64,000 nt of DNA from the NCBI GenBank assembly GCA_963839515.1, contig CAWIVN010000030.1, positions 1 through 64,000 on the forward strand. Reading direction: 5' to 3'. Below, in pieces: positions 16,676 through 27,339 of this stretch (its first letter is position 1; every line of letters starts with the position of its first letter). Position numbers and translations under genes: made by a program. Source of the stretch: Fredericiella sp963839515. Its GTDB lineage: Bacteria > Chloroflexota > Anaerolineae > Caldilineales > Caldilineaceae. Below the pieces are notes generated by a model that ran no database searches, had not been told where the DNA came from, and saw only the letters and a program-made list of their open reading frames with translations.

Positions 16676-18190
16676 ATGTCGCTCATTGGTCTCGATATCG
16701 GCACGACGGGCTGCAAAGCGATCGTATTTGCCGCGGACGGGCGCATTTTGAGCCAGGCGAAACGCGAGTACCCGATCGATACGCCACACCCAAGCTGGGC
16801 GGAACAGGATGCCGAGCGCGTGTGGCGGCTGGCGTGGGAATGCCTGCTCGAGGCGACGGCGGCCAAGGACGCAAAGGCTGATCCGCCACGCTCGTTGGCA
16901 CTTTCCTGCCAGGGCGAGGCGGTGATTCCGGTCGATGCCAACGGTTGTGCGCTGCGTCCTGCCATACTAGGGATGGACACACGCACGGTGGGCGAAAATC
17001 AGCGGCTGTGCGACACCTTTGGCGCCGACGAACTCTTCCGGCGCACGGGCATCCCGGTGCATACGATCAACACGCTGCCCAAAATGCTGTGGCTGCAGGC
17101 AAACGAGCCGCAGACATGGCACGCGGCAAAGCAATTCCTGCTGTATGAAGATTTCTTCCTGCGACGGCTGGGGGGCGAGGCAATAGTGAGTACCTGCCTT
17201 GCCTCGCGCACGCAGATGATGGACCTGGCCAGCGGCGAATGGGCAAGCGACGTTTTAGAGCGGTGCGGCATCGACGCCGCGCGCCTGGCACGACCGGCTC
17301 CACTGGAAGGGGGGCCGGTGGGCGTGCTGCGCCGCGTACTGGCAGACGAGTTAGGGCTTAGCGGCGAGGTTGTCCTGGCCACGGGCGGCCACGATCAAGC
17401 CTGTGCAGCCCTGGGGGCAGGGGTAGTGACGCCGGGGCTGGCGATGGTCTCCAGTGGCACGGCCGAGGTGGTGGAGGTGGCCATGTCGTCGCCCGCCCTG
17501 GACGACCGGCTGCGCGACGGCGGCATCTCGGTCTACCGCCATGTCGTGCCGGGGCTCTACCTGGCGATGACGCTCAATCACAGCGGCGGCCTGCTGCTGC
17601 GCTGGTTCCGCGACACGCTGGGACACTGGCAAGTGGAGCAAGCGGCCGCAAGCGGGCAGGACGCGTATGACCTGCTGCTGGCGGGTGCGCCGGCGGGGCC
17701 GACCGGACTGCTGCTGCTGCCGCATTTTGCCGGCAGCGGCACGCCGATTCTGGACACGCGCTCTAAGGGCGCGCTGCTGGGCTTGACGTTCGCCACCACG
17801 CAGGCGGAGATCGCCAAGGCCATCCTGGAAGGATTGACGTATGAGCTGCGCATCAACCTGGACTTGCTGCGCGCGGCAGGGACGCCGATCGCCGAACTGC
17901 ACGCAGTAGGCGGCGGCGCGCGCAGCCCGCTTTGGCTCCAGCTCAAGGCGGATATCTGCAACATCCCGCTGCGTGTACCGCAAGTCACGGAGGCTGCCTG
18001 CCTGGGCGCCGCCCTGCTGGGCGGGGTCGCTGCAGGCCAGTATACAGACGTCACCGCGGCAGTGAAGGCAACCGTACGCATCCAGCAGCGGATTGAACCG
18101 CAGCCGGAGCAAACGGCGGCATATGCGCCGCGCTTCGCGTTGTACGAGCGGGTGTATCCGACTATGCGCGAGCTGCTGTGGCAGTGCTAG
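16676..18190 (+). CDS. FGGY-family carbohydrate kinase (xylulokinase-like)
   Basis: 504 aa, the usual xylulokinase length. AAGGAGA precedes the ATG. N-terminal phosphate loop LIGLDIGTTGCKAIVF (residues 3-18), PSWAEQDAE, ATGGHDQACAALG as the active-site Asp region, and HAVGGGARSPLWLQLKADI near the C-terminus are characteristic. Adjacent to the 15623 dehydrogenase in a probable two-gene unit. Last gene of the plus-strand sugar region, ending before a bidirectional hairpin. Sugar not assigned. Confidence 0.9.
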   Translation: MSLIGLDIGTTGCKAIVFAADGRILSQAKREYPIDTPHPSWAEQDAERVWRLAWECLLEATAAKDAKADPPRSLALSCQGEAVIPVDANGCALRPAILGMDTRTVGENQRLCDTFGADELFRRTGIPVHTINTLPKMLWLQANEPQTWHAAKQFLLYEDFFLRRLGGEAIVSTCLASRTQMMDLASGEWASDVLERCGIDAARLARPAPLEGGPVGVLRRVLADELGLSGEVVLATGGHDQACAALGAGVVTPGLAMVSSGTAEVVEVAMSSPALDDRLRDGGISVYRHVVPGLYLAMTLNHSGGLLLRWFRDTLGHWQVEQAAASGQDAYDLLLAGAPAGPTGLLLLPHFAGSGTPILDTRSKGALLGLTFATTQAEIAKAILEGLTYELRINLDLLRAAGTPIAELHAVGGGARSPLWLQLKADICNIPLRVPQVTEAACLGAALLGGVAAGQYTDVTAAVKATVRIQQRIEPQPEQTAAYAPRFALYERVYPTMRELLWQC

Positions 18191-18235
18191 CGGGTAAAAA
18201 TAGGTGAGCTGGAAAAGTCGAAGATCAGCGTGCGA

Positions 18236-18284
18236 GGCTCGCCCCACCGGTGTTCCAGGTAGGTTAGGCACCAAGGGGCGAGCC
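18236..18284. terminator. Bidirectional hairpin between convergent sugar genes
   Basis: GGCTCGCCCC (18236-18245) pairs perfectly with GGGGCGAGCC (18275-18284). It sits between the plus-strand kinase (stop 18190) and the minus-strand isomerase (stop 18360), the place for a shared terminator. No T-run is clear on either side. Confidence 0.6.
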
Positions 18285-18359
18285 AGGCACAGTTCCGCGG
18301 TCAGGTCGTCACGAATTCGCATTAAGCAGGGCCGCAGGTAGCCTGATTACGGTTTAGCG

Positions 18360-19769
18360 TTACCCTTCGTGTGTGTACACTTCCCAGCCAAAGTAGGTAG
18401 AGAACGCTTCCGCCAGGACAGGGGCGGTGTGCGAGCCGTTCATGGATACATGGTGCTCGAAGCCGTTCCTGCAGATGTATTTCATCAGCTTCTGCAGGCT
18501 CGGCACCTGGACCACGGCGCGCGTGCCAAACGTGTCCAGCTTGTCGTCGGTAAAGTGTCCCTCACCCACATAGGTGCGGATAGCGCCGTTGACGTCGTCG
18601 GTGCTGACGCGGGCAAAGGTTACCGGCCCGGAGGGCGTGCGCCCGGCCATGGCGCCGTAAGTATTCTCTTCGCCCAAGGTCGTCCCCAGGATAGGGGCTG
18701 TCTTGATGGCGGCGTCGGGGATAAAGCTCTTGGCCCAGTTGCCGCAGTGGAAGAAAACGCACTTGTTGGGGTCATCACCGTAGTTATTGTTCCAGTCCAC
18801 CAGCGCGCTGGGCGTGCTGGAAGCCAACTGCTGGGCGTACATCGAGACTACGCCGGTAATGTCCACTTCGCAGGCCGACGGCATCAGCCGCTCGCTCATG
18901 ATGCTCATCAGCGTACAGACGTTGACGCCAAAGTTGCGCTGCAGCGAGGTCCAGCACTGAATGGCCGTCGCCGCCAAATCGTACTCATCCATCCAGCGTT
19001 CGATCACAACGCCTAGCTTGGCCATTTTGACGAGCGATGGTGGCGGCACGCTGCCGTAGTCGGCGTAGGCCTTGATATCGGCCAACTTTTTGGCCACGGC
19101 GCCGTCCTCCTCGGGCAGGCGCGCGACCCAGCCCAACACCTCGGACAGGTCGAGCGTGGTGACGGTCATGCCGGATGCCTGCAGCAGTTTCTCGCTGTAC
19201 CGGACGGTGTTAAAGGCACCTGGCCGGGCGCCGACCGCGCCAATGCGGGCCTTGCGCAGCCCATTGACCACACGGCAGACGCCGAGGAAATTGACCAGGT
19301 CCTGGCGGAAAACGGGCGAGGTGGGATGCACGGTATGCTGATCGGTCAGCGTGAAGGCGTAGCCATATTGGCGCAAGTTGTTGCAAACCGAAACCTTGCC
19401 GCAAAACGCATCGCGGCGACGCTCGACAGCGAACTGGTCGAGGTTGTCGGGATAGGCTTGGACCAGAATGGGTACATCTAGGCCGGCCAGCTTGATCGTA
19501 TCCGCTACGCCCTTTTCGTCACCAAAATTGGGCAGGCAGACGAGGACGCCGTCGATTTCCGCGGCATGGCGGCGAAAGAGGTCGGCGCAGAGCTTGGAGT
19601 CGTTCCAGGTTTCGACGCCGCCCAGCTTGGTGGCCGTGTCGTCGAGCATAATGCCGTTTATGTCCAGTTCGGAAAACAGGGCGCGAATATCGTTGCGCGC
19701 CTCGCTGACGAGGTGGTCAGGAAAGAAATCCCGGTTGCCAAAGATGACGGCTAACGTCATGCGGGCCAT
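18360..19769 (-). CDS. L-fucose/L-arabinose isomerase family protein
   Basis: 469 aa, cytoplasmic, matching the FucI/AraA-like superfamily in length and style. Visible features: an N-terminal domain with GVLVCLPNFGDE, a middle metal-site region with ACEVDITGVVSMYA (Glu and Asp as likely Mn ligands), and a C-terminal HHVSMNGSHT with candidate metal His. It begins with ATG at 19769 behind CAGGAG. Converts an aldose to a ketose. As last gene of the minus-strand operon it provides the ketose for the FGGY kinase at 24796 and split transketolase. An operator-like palindrome pair stands 130-185 bases upstream of its start, so it may also have its own control. Confidence 0.85.
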   Translation of the reverse strand: MARMTLAVIFGNRDFFPDHLVSEARNDIRALFSELDINGIMLDDTATKLGGVETWNDSKLCADLFRRHAAEIDGVLVCLPNFGDEKGVADTIKLAGLDVPILVQAYPDNLDQFAVERRRDAFCGKVSVCNNLRQYGYAFTLTDQHTVHPTSPVFRQDLVNFLGVCRVVNGLRKARIGAVGARPGAFNTVRYSEKLLQASGMTVTTLDLSEVLGWVARLPEEDGAVAKKLADIKAYADYGSVPPPSLVKMAKLGVVIERWMDEYDLAATAIQCWTSLQRNFGVNVCTLMSIMSERLMPSACEVDITGVVSMYAQQLASSTPSALVDWNNNYGDDPNKCVFFHCGNWAKSFIPDAAIKTAPILGTTLGEENTYGAMAGRTPSGPVTFARVSTDDVNGAIRTYVGEGHFTDDKLDTFGTRAVVQVPSLQKLMKYICRNGFEHHVSMNGSHTAPVLAEAFSTYFGWEVYTHEG

Positions 19770-19898
19770 TTTATATACTCCTGCAAGGAATGGTGGGGAA
19801 CGCGTCTAACTTACGTGTGCAGACGTGCCAGACTCGCACCAGGTGTACGCACGTTAGCGGAGTTCTAGTGGGGCGAGCGAGGCACGATTTACTGGAAC

Positions 19899-19953
19899 GC
19901 TTCCAGGAAGCCTCCCGAATAATGCTATATTATTCGAGGAGCTTCCTGGAAGC
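19899..19953. promoter_or_regulatory. Palindrome pair in inverted arrangement, 42 bp apart
   Basis: GCTTCCAGGAAGC at 19899-19911 and GCTTCCTGGAAGC at 19941-19953. The spacer is itself an inverted repeat (CGAATAAT ... ATTATTCG), so the whole 55 bases could fold into one long hairpin. It lies between the binding-protein stop (19968) and the isomerase start (19769), both minus strand. Confidence 0.8.
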
Positions 19954-19967
19954 GCAGCTGGGAAAGT

Positions 19968-21152
19968 TTACTTAGTGACTTCGCACGGATCGGTGGAGCC
20001 GGTGGGAGCGAAGGTCTTGTACTGGCAGGCATTTTCTGCCGTCAACAGCACCATGTCGATCGACTGCTTCTCGGGCTTGCCCGTGCTGCCGCTCTTGATG
20101 TACTGGTCGGCTTGGATTGCGGCCTGCTGCGCCATCTCGGCTACGGGCTGCAGCGAGGTGGCCTTGAGTTCACCCTTCATGATCGACTGGATGGCATCGT
20201 CGCTGCCGTCCAAGCCCACGACAATCACGTCGTCGCGGCCGGCCGCTATCAGCGCGGCCTGCGCGCCCAGGGCCATCGTGTCGTTGCCGGAGATGACGCC
20301 CTTGATGTCCGGGTTGGCCTGCAGGATAGTCTCCATGACGCCGTAAGCCTCGGTCTGGCTCCAGTTTGCCGTCTGCTGGGCGACCATTTCGAGGCCCTCG
20401 TAGGTGTCGAGCACGTCATGATAGGCCTGCGAGCGGACCTGGGCATTGGTGTCGGTGTCGCGCCCTGTCAGCTCGACGTACTTGCCCTCTTCGCCCATGA
20501 GTTCGGCGAAGTACTCGGCGCCGATCGTCGCGCCCTGGTAGTTGTTCGAAACAATCTGGGCGACAGCCACGCCTTCCTGCGTGATCTCACGATCGACGAG
20601 GAAGCTGGGGATACCGGCATCCTTCGCCTTCTGCACGGCGGCCACGGACGCGTCCGCACCGGCATTGTCGAGGATGATAGCGGCGGCGCCGCGGCCGATG
20701 CAGCTCTCGAACATCTCCATCTGCTTGTTGGCATCGTCGTCATGGACGAGTTGCAGCACGTCGTAGCCCAGTTCCTTGGCCTTGGCGGCGGCGATCTCGG
20801 ACATGGCGCCGAAGAACGGGTTCTCGACCGGCGGCACGATCACGCAGATCAGTTTTGCACCGGTGGAGGATGCTTCAGTCGAAGTCGTGGCTTCCGTGGC
20901 AGTCACTTCCTCGGTGGCGGTGACTTCGCTTGTCGCTTCTACGGTTGTCTCGGCCGCAGCCTCTTCCGTGGCAGTAGCTTCGGGCGTTACGGCTTCGGTT
21001 GCTTCGGTCGTGGCGGCCTCCGTGGCGGTCGCCTCCGTGGTTGCCTGCTCAGCCGGCGCGGCCGGGGTGCTGGCAGAGCCACCACAGGCGCTGAGCAGCA
21101 GCATGGCTACCGTCAGCACGGCGATGAGCTGGATTAACTGCTTTTTGGACAT
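19968..21152 (-). CDS. Sugar ABC transporter substrate-binding lipoprotein (RbsB-like)
   Basis: About 394 aa. I start at ATG 21152 (MSKKQLIQL), preceded by GGAGGAA; the frame is open further upstream but with no signal sequence. Lipobox LLSAC with Cys at residue 23. Residues about 30-95 form a strikingly low-complexity Thr/Glu/Ala-rich linker, then a type I periplasmic-binding domain (VPPVENPFFGAMSEIA, SGNDTMALGAQAAL, VVGLDGSDDAI) of the ribose class. Binds a sugar outside the cell for the permease at 21241 and the ATPase at 22333. Encoded last among the transporter genes, after DUF2291, ATPase and permease. Confidence 0.93.
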   Translation of the reverse strand: MSKKQLIQLIAVLTVAMLLLSACGGSASTPAAPAEQATTEATATEAATTEATEAVTPEATATEEAAAETTVEATSEVTATEEVTATEATTSTEASSTGAKLICVIVPPVENPFFGAMSEIAAAKAKELGYDVLQLVHDDDANKQMEMFESCIGRGAAAIILDNAGADASVAAVQKAKDAGIPSFLVDREITQEGVAVAQIVSNNYQGATIGAEYFAELMGEEGKYVELTGRDTDTNAQVRSQAYHDVLDTYEGLEMVAQQTANWSQTEAYGVMETILQANPDIKGVISGNDTMALGAQAALIAAGRDDVIVVGLDGSDDAIQSIMKGELKATSLQPVAEMAQQAAIQADQYIKSGSTGKPEKQSIDMVLLTAENACQYKTFAPTGSTDPCEVTK

Positions 21153-21240
21153 GTGTTCCTCCGAGCGAAAGAATTGGTTATGCAGGGTTGAAAACTGCGA
21201 CGAAAAAAATACATGACAAGCACAAGGTGTGCTTATCGAC

Positions 21241-22314
21241 TTACCCAAGTTCCTGCTGCTTCTGGAGCGCGATCCGGGCCTGCATGCGTGCCTGCATCTG
21301 GTCGATGATTACGGCAACGACGATGACCAGGCCCTTGATCACCATCTGCCAGAACGACGAGACGCCCAACATGACGAGCCCATCACTCAGGATGCCGATA
21401 ACGAAGGCGCCGATGAGTGTGCCGCCGACGCCACCACGCCCGCCTGAGAGCGATGTACCTCCCAGTACCACGGCGGCGATGGCGTTCAACTCAAAATCAG
21501 TGCCGGTGGCCGGGTGCGCTGCCACCAGCTGCGACGCAATGATGAGGCCGACGGTGGCGGCGCAGAAGCCGCTGATCATGTACACCAGCACCTTGGTGCG
21601 ATTGACCTTGACGCCTGACAACTCCGCCGCGCGCTCGTTACCGCCGATGGCAAAGACGTGCCGGCCGAACGGAGTGCGCTTCGAAACGAACAGGGCAACT
21701 ACCATGAAGATCAACATGATCCAGATGGAATAGTTGATGTGCAGGAACTCACCCGCACCCAATTGCGGGAAGCCGGTGTTGCCTAGCTCGGGACGCCCCA
21801 CCAGGTTGGGGAAGGTGTAGCCGCTGTTGAGCAGCATGGCAAAACCGCGCGCCACGTATAACATACCGAGTGTAGCGATAAAGGGAGCCACGTTAAAGCG
21901 GGTAATGATGAAGCCCGTGATGGAACCCATCAGCGTGCCGACAATAAGCGCGATGGCGCAGATCAGCCACGTGTGCGGATAGGCGATCACACCCAACATC
22001 GGCAGGCGCAGACCTTCGTTGATCAGCAGACCTGCAATCATGGCGGTGAGGCCTACGAGCGAGCCGACCGACAAGTCAATGCCACCGGTGAGGATGACGA
22101 AGGTCATGCCTACGCCAAGAATGGCATTGAGGGCAACGTGCTTGGCCATGATCTGAATGTTAGCTGCTTCCAGAAAATTCGGGACAATCACCGAAAAGAC
22201 GATTGTAACCAGAAACAGCGCAATAAATGCCCGGCCACGCAACAAAAGTTGTTGCAAGTCCGTCTTGGTAAATCCCCGCTGCTTTTGCATGGGCGCTGCA
22301 CTTGCTTGACTCAT
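21241..22314 (-). CDS. Sugar ABC transporter permease (RbsC family)
   Basis: About 357 aa inner-membrane protein. ATG at 22314 (MSQASAAP) lies behind GAGGTGAGG; a GTG four codons upstream is less likely because it overlaps that site. Motifs: GVGMTFVILTGGIDLSVGSLVGL, TGFIITRFNVAPFIATLG and AAVVLGGTSLSGGRGG. Only one permease is in this operon, so the channel is expected to be a homodimer, unlike the two-permease importer at 7117/9751. Confidence 0.93.
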   Translation of the reverse strand: MSQASAAPMQKQRGFTKTDLQQLLLRGRAFIALFLVTIVFSVIVPNFLEAANIQIMAKHVALNAILGVGMTFVILTGGIDLSVGSLVGLTAMIAGLLINEGLRLPMLGVIAYPHTWLICAIALIVGTLMGSITGFIITRFNVAPFIATLGMLYVARGFAMLLNSGYTFPNLVGRPELGNTGFPQLGAGEFLHINYSIWIMLIFMVVALFVSKRTPFGRHVFAIGGNERAAELSGVKVNRTKVLVYMISGFCAATVGLIIASQLVAAHPATGTDFELNAIAAVVLGGTSLSGGRGGVGGTLIGAFVIGILSDGLVMLGVSSFWQMVIKGLVIVVAVIIDQMQARMQARIALQKQQELG

Positions 22315-22332
22315 TGACTTCCTCACCTCTAT

Positions 22333-24012
<1,680 letters not shown>

Positions 24013-24016
24013 GGTG

Positions 24017-24715
24017 TTACTCCACCACCTGGAGCGACACCGGCACCACCGTGACTTTGCTCAGATCAATATCAAGCACATTAAAGGTACGAATGCCGAT
24101 CGCCCCGGTAAACGAGATGGTTTTGCCCACAAGGTTGGCCAGGTCTACACCGCCAAGCACCTGCTTCACGATCAGCTTGTTCAATTCGCTGGCTACCTTG
24201 CCGTATTCTGTCTGGCTGCGAAAGTCGCCAAAGTTGAGAAAGCCGGCAGCATCGCGCACGGCGGTTTCGTCGCTGGGGATGCGGGGACCGGTATACAGGC
24301 GGACCTTGATCGGACCATCATACCCCTCTAATTCGATGGTCATGGTCTTCACGCGCGATTCAGTGTCTACCTCGGTCACCGTGCCTTGTCCCTTGACCAT
24401 GTAGACCTGCGCCTCGCCGACCGTGATCAGCCCGTTTTGCTGGGCGATCGGCACCAGTTCATCCTTTTTGGCGATGCCTTTGTCATCCACCTGAAACTGG
24501 TTGAGGATGGCAGAGAGATCGACGGCTTTCTCCTGTATCGCCGGCACGACCTTGGAGTCGAAGACTCCGGCCACAAAGGAGGCAGCATCAAACTTTTCGG
24601 CTGCTTCTACCGCCTCGACCTCGGCGATAGGCACGATTGTCACGGAAAAAGGCAGCACGGCAATGAACCCGATCACGAGCAGAATGCCGAAAATTAATGG
24701 AAGATTGTGTCGCAT
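24017..24715 (-). CDS. DUF2291 family protein, membrane-anchored
   Basis: 232 aa. One N-terminal hydrophobic segment (LIFGILLVIGFIAVLPFSV) with no lipobox suggests an uncleaved anchor or signal; the rest is probably extracytoplasmic. The sequence pattern (FVAGVFDSKVVPAI, GEAQVYMVKGQGTV, RLYTGPRIPSDETAVRDA, FRSQTEYG) matches the DUF2291 family, which is typically encoded in sugar ABC operons next to a ribose-type ATPase. Function is not established; an accessory role in transport is inferred. Its stop lies 4 bases before the ATPase start, so it is clearly co-transcribed. Confidence 0.85.
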   Translation of the reverse strand: MRHNLPLIFGILLVIGFIAVLPFSVTIVPIAEVEAVEAAEKFDAASFVAGVFDSKVVPAIQEKAVDLSAILNQFQVDDKGIAKKDELVPIAQQNGLITVGEAQVYMVKGQGTVTEVDTESRVKTMTIELEGYDGPIKVRLYTGPRIPSDETAVRDAAGFLNFGDFRSQTEYGKVASELNKLIVKQVLGGVDLANLVGKTISFTGAIGIRTFNVLDIDLSKVTVVPVSLQVVE

Positions 24716-24795
24716 AGGCAGTATCTCTATGTTTGTCGAACAGGGAGCAGAAATTTCACGTTTGCCGATCTAATGGTGTTGGAGCACTACACATT

Positions 24796-26274
24796 TTACG
24801 CCAATGTCTGTCGCACCGCATGCTTCCAGCCAGCGTACATTTGATCGGCTGTGTCCTGCGCGAGCTTGGGAACATACTCGGCATAGTCTGCCGGCATGCC
24901 GCGAATGTCGTCCAGCGTTGCCGTGCCCATGCCTAACATACCGTTGAGCACAGCGCCCAGCGGCGAAAGCTCGGGCAGGCGAGATGCCCGCACTGTGCGC
25001 CGGCTGATGTCGGCCACACGCTGCATCAGCAGGCGGTTGCGCACGGCGCCGCCGTCGCCCTGTACGAACTGGAGTGTGAGTCCGGCATCTTCCTCCATCA
25101 GCTTGAGGACATCGGCGATCACGTAAGCGATTGATTCAAGTGCGGCGCGCACTACGTGCGCGCGTGTGCTCGACGGCGACAGGCCGGTAATGGTGGCGCG
25201 TGCGTCCGGCCGCCAGTAAGGGGCGCTGAGCCCGACAAAGGCGGGTACAAGATATACGCCGCCGGAATCGGGCACGGTAGCAGCAATGGCCTCGGTCTCG
25301 GCTACATCTGAAATCAGCTGCAGCTGGTCGCGCAGCCAGGCAATAGTGGCGCCGGTGAAATTGGTGATACCCTCGAAGGCGTATGTCGGCTTGCCGTCGA
25401 GCACCCAGCCGATGGCTGTGACGATGCCGCTGGGCGAAAGCAGCGGGCGGTCGCCGATGTTCATCAGCACCGAAGAGCCGGTGCCAAAGGTCACCTTGGC
25501 GCTGCCGGGCGTGAAGCAACGCTGCGCAAACAGGGCGGCCTGCGAATCACCCATGACGCCACAAATCGGCAGTGGCGCGGGAAGGAGACCTTCGACGTCT
25601 GTCCCACCAAAGTGAGCGCAGCTCTCACGGATTTCCGGCCGGCGGCCAAGCTGCACGCCGAAGATGGACAACAACTCGTCGCTCCAAGCGAGCTTGGTAA
25701 TATCGTAGAAGAGCGTACGCGAGGCATTGGTGTGGTCAGTTGCGTAGGCCGCGCCGCGAGTCAGCCGATAGACAAGGTAAGCGTCGATCGTGCCGAACAG
25801 CGCTGCGCCGGTTGCCAGCTTTGCACGCAGGTCGGGCCGCGCCTCGAGCAGCCACGTCAGCTTGGAGGCAGGGAAATAGGTGTCGATCTTGAGGCCCGTC
25901 AGCTCGTGCACGCGGCTCTCATTGCCCGCCTCGACCAGCCTACGGCACACCGGCTCACCGCGGCGGCACAGCCAGACGATGGCGTTGTGCAGCGGCCGGC
26001 CGGTTACGGCGTCGAACACCACGTACGTCTCGCGCTGGTTGGTAATGCTCAGGCTCACCACATCCTTGGCCAAGTCAGGTCGCTTGGCCAGTACTTCGGT
26101 AATGACAGTCACCACGTTGTCATAGATCTCGTCAGCGTCGTGTTCCACCCAGCCTGGCTGCGGGTACAGCTGGCGATGCGGCAGTGCTACCTGGTCAAGC
26201 AGTTCCCCGCCGGCAGAAAAGAGCAGGGCCTTGGTTGCTGACGTGCTTTGGTCGATCCCCAGAAAAACTGTCAT
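24796..26274 (-). CDS. FGGY-family carbohydrate kinase (glycerol-kinase-like)
   Basis: About 492 aa. ATG at 26274 sits behind AGGA; a TTG two codons upstream is an alternative. Phosphate loop FLGIDQSTSATKALLF, substrate motif SITNQRET, GVMGDSQAALF as active-site Asp region and GDGGAVRNRLLMQRVADI near the C-terminus show a glycerol-kinase-like FGGY kinase. In this operon it lies between a split transketolase and a sugar importer, so the substrate is more likely a ketose than glycerol. D-apulose kinase is one attractive option, given the transketolase and the GH140-like gene, but it is not proven. Confidence 0.9.
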   Translation of the reverse strand: MTVFLGIDQSTSATKALLFSAGGELLDQVALPHRQLYPQPGWVEHDADEIYDNVVTVITEVLAKRPDLAKDVVSLSITNQRETYVVFDAVTGRPLHNAIVWLCRRGEPVCRRLVEAGNESRVHELTGLKIDTYFPASKLTWLLEARPDLRAKLATGAALFGTIDAYLVYRLTRGAAYATDHTNASRTLFYDITKLAWSDELLSIFGVQLGRRPEIRESCAHFGGTDVEGLLPAPLPICGVMGDSQAALFAQRCFTPGSAKVTFGTGSSVLMNIGDRPLLSPSGIVTAIGWVLDGKPTYAFEGITNFTGATIAWLRDQLQLISDVAETEAIAATVPDSGGVYLVPAFVGLSAPYWRPDARATITGLSPSSTRAHVVRAALESIAYVIADVLKLMEEDAGLTLQFVQGDGGAVRNRLLMQRVADISRRTVRASRLPELSPLGAVLNGMLGMGTATLDDIRGMPADYAEYVPKLAQDTADQMYAGWKHAVRQTLA

Positions 26275-26289
26275 ATCCAATCCTAGAAT

Positions 26290-26343
26290 GCTTCCTGGAA
26301 GCCCACAAGAATAATCCGCTTAATTAGAACGCTTCCTGGAAGC
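26290..26343. promoter_or_regulatory. Palindrome pair GCTTCCTGGAAGC, 41 bp apart
   Basis: Perfect copies at 26290-26302 and 26331-26343, with the AT-rich stretch AAGAATAAT ... TTAATTAG between. Located between the transketolase C-half stop (26374) and the kinase start (26274), inside the minus-strand operon, so it could control an internal promoter. The right-hand flank GCTTTCCAGTT is also present beside the copy at 14145. Confidence 0.8.
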
Positions 26344-26373
26344 TTTCCAGTTAAGTCGCATCTCATTGAAGTG

Positions 26374-27339
26374 TCAGCCTGCAAGTTGCTTGGCCGTGGC
26401 GAGCAGTGTCTGCGCCGTCTGTGCCAGGCCGGCCGGGCTGATGCCGTAGTGTGCAAAGATTTCCAACTGGCTGCCGGTGTACGTGTATTCGTCGGGTATG
26501 CCGACGATCTTGAACGGGCGGTAGATACCGGCCTGCAGCAGCAGAGATGCCACCGTGCTGCCGAGACCACCCATGACACTGTGCTCCTCGACCGTGATTA
26601 GCGACCGCGAGCTCCGTGCGACGGCGAAGATGGCTTCGGTGTCCAGGGGGCGCAGCGTGTGTACGCTTAGCACTCCTGCATCTACGCCTTGCGCCACCAG
26701 CTCCAGTGCGGCCTGGTAGGCAGGCAGAACCGTCTCGCCCGTGGCGATGAAGGTGACGTCCGACCCCGCGCGCAGCGTCAGCGCCTTGCCAATGGTGAAG
26801 ACCGTTCCGGCAGGGTGCAGGTCAGGCATTGCCTTCTTGCCCAGACGCAGGTAGAGCGGTCGCGGATGATGCAGCGCGGCCTCGAGCGCCGAGCGCGTCT
26901 CAAAATTGTCGGCCGGGCTGACGATATCAAGGTTGTTGATCGCCTGCAGCACGGCATAGTCATGCAGCGAGTGATGCGTGGTGCCCAGCGCGCCGTAGGA
27001 GACGCCGGCGCTGATGCCGACCAGCACGACCGGCTGGTTGGAATAGGCGACGTCATTCTTGACCTGTTCGAGCGAGCGAGCAGTGAGGAAACAGGCGGGC
27101 GACACAGCAAAAACGCGTTTACCGGTGGAAGCCAGGCCAGCGGCCACGCCTACGAGGTTTTGCTCGGCGATGCCGATCTCGACGATCTGCGTGGGCAGCT
27201 GTTGGCCAAACTCGACCAGACGCCCCGACCCGCGCGAGTCGCTGGTTACGACGAGAATCGATGGGTCGGCTTGCCCTAGCGCCAACAGTGTGTCAGCAAA
27301 TACCTGCTGGTTGGGTTTAGCGGCTTGGAGAAGTGTCAT
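26374..27339 (-). CDS. Transketolase C-terminal half (split enzyme)
   Basis: About 321 aa: pyrimidine-binding domain plus C-terminal domain. ATG at 27339 overlaps the stop of the N-half by ATGA, a strong sign of coupled translation; an upstream in-frame ATG at 27354 is less likely. The thiamine-activating Glu lies in VEIGIAEQNLVGVAAGLA. Other motifs: SYGALGTTHHSLHDYAVL, PADNFET, VEEHSVMGGLGSTVA. Together with 27336 it forms a complete transketolase that transfers a two-carbon unit from a ketose phosphate. Split transketolases are frequent in dedicated sugar operons, including D-apiose pathways. Confidence 0.93.
   Translation of the reverse strand: MTLLQAAKPNQQVFADTLLALGQADPSILVVTSDSRGSGRLVEFGQQLPTQIVEIGIAEQNLVGVAAGLASTGKRVFAVSPACFLTARSLEQVKNDVAYSNQPVVLVGISAGVSYGALGTTHHSLHDYAVLQAINNLDIVSPADNFETRSALEAALHHPRPLYLRLGKKAMPDLHPAGTVFTIGKALTLRAGSDVTFIATGETVLPAYQAALELVAQGVDAGVLSVHTLRPLDTEAIFAVARSSRSLITVEEHSVMGGLGSTVASLLLQAGIYRPFKIVGIPDEYTYTGSQLEIFAHYGISPAGLAQTAQTLLATAKQLAG

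Noticed and set aside
20112..21137. 341-codon plus-strand frame opposite the binding lipoprotein
   Set aside because: Antisense shadow with low-complexity Gly/Arg/Ser composition; the minus strand has signal peptide, lipobox and binding fold.
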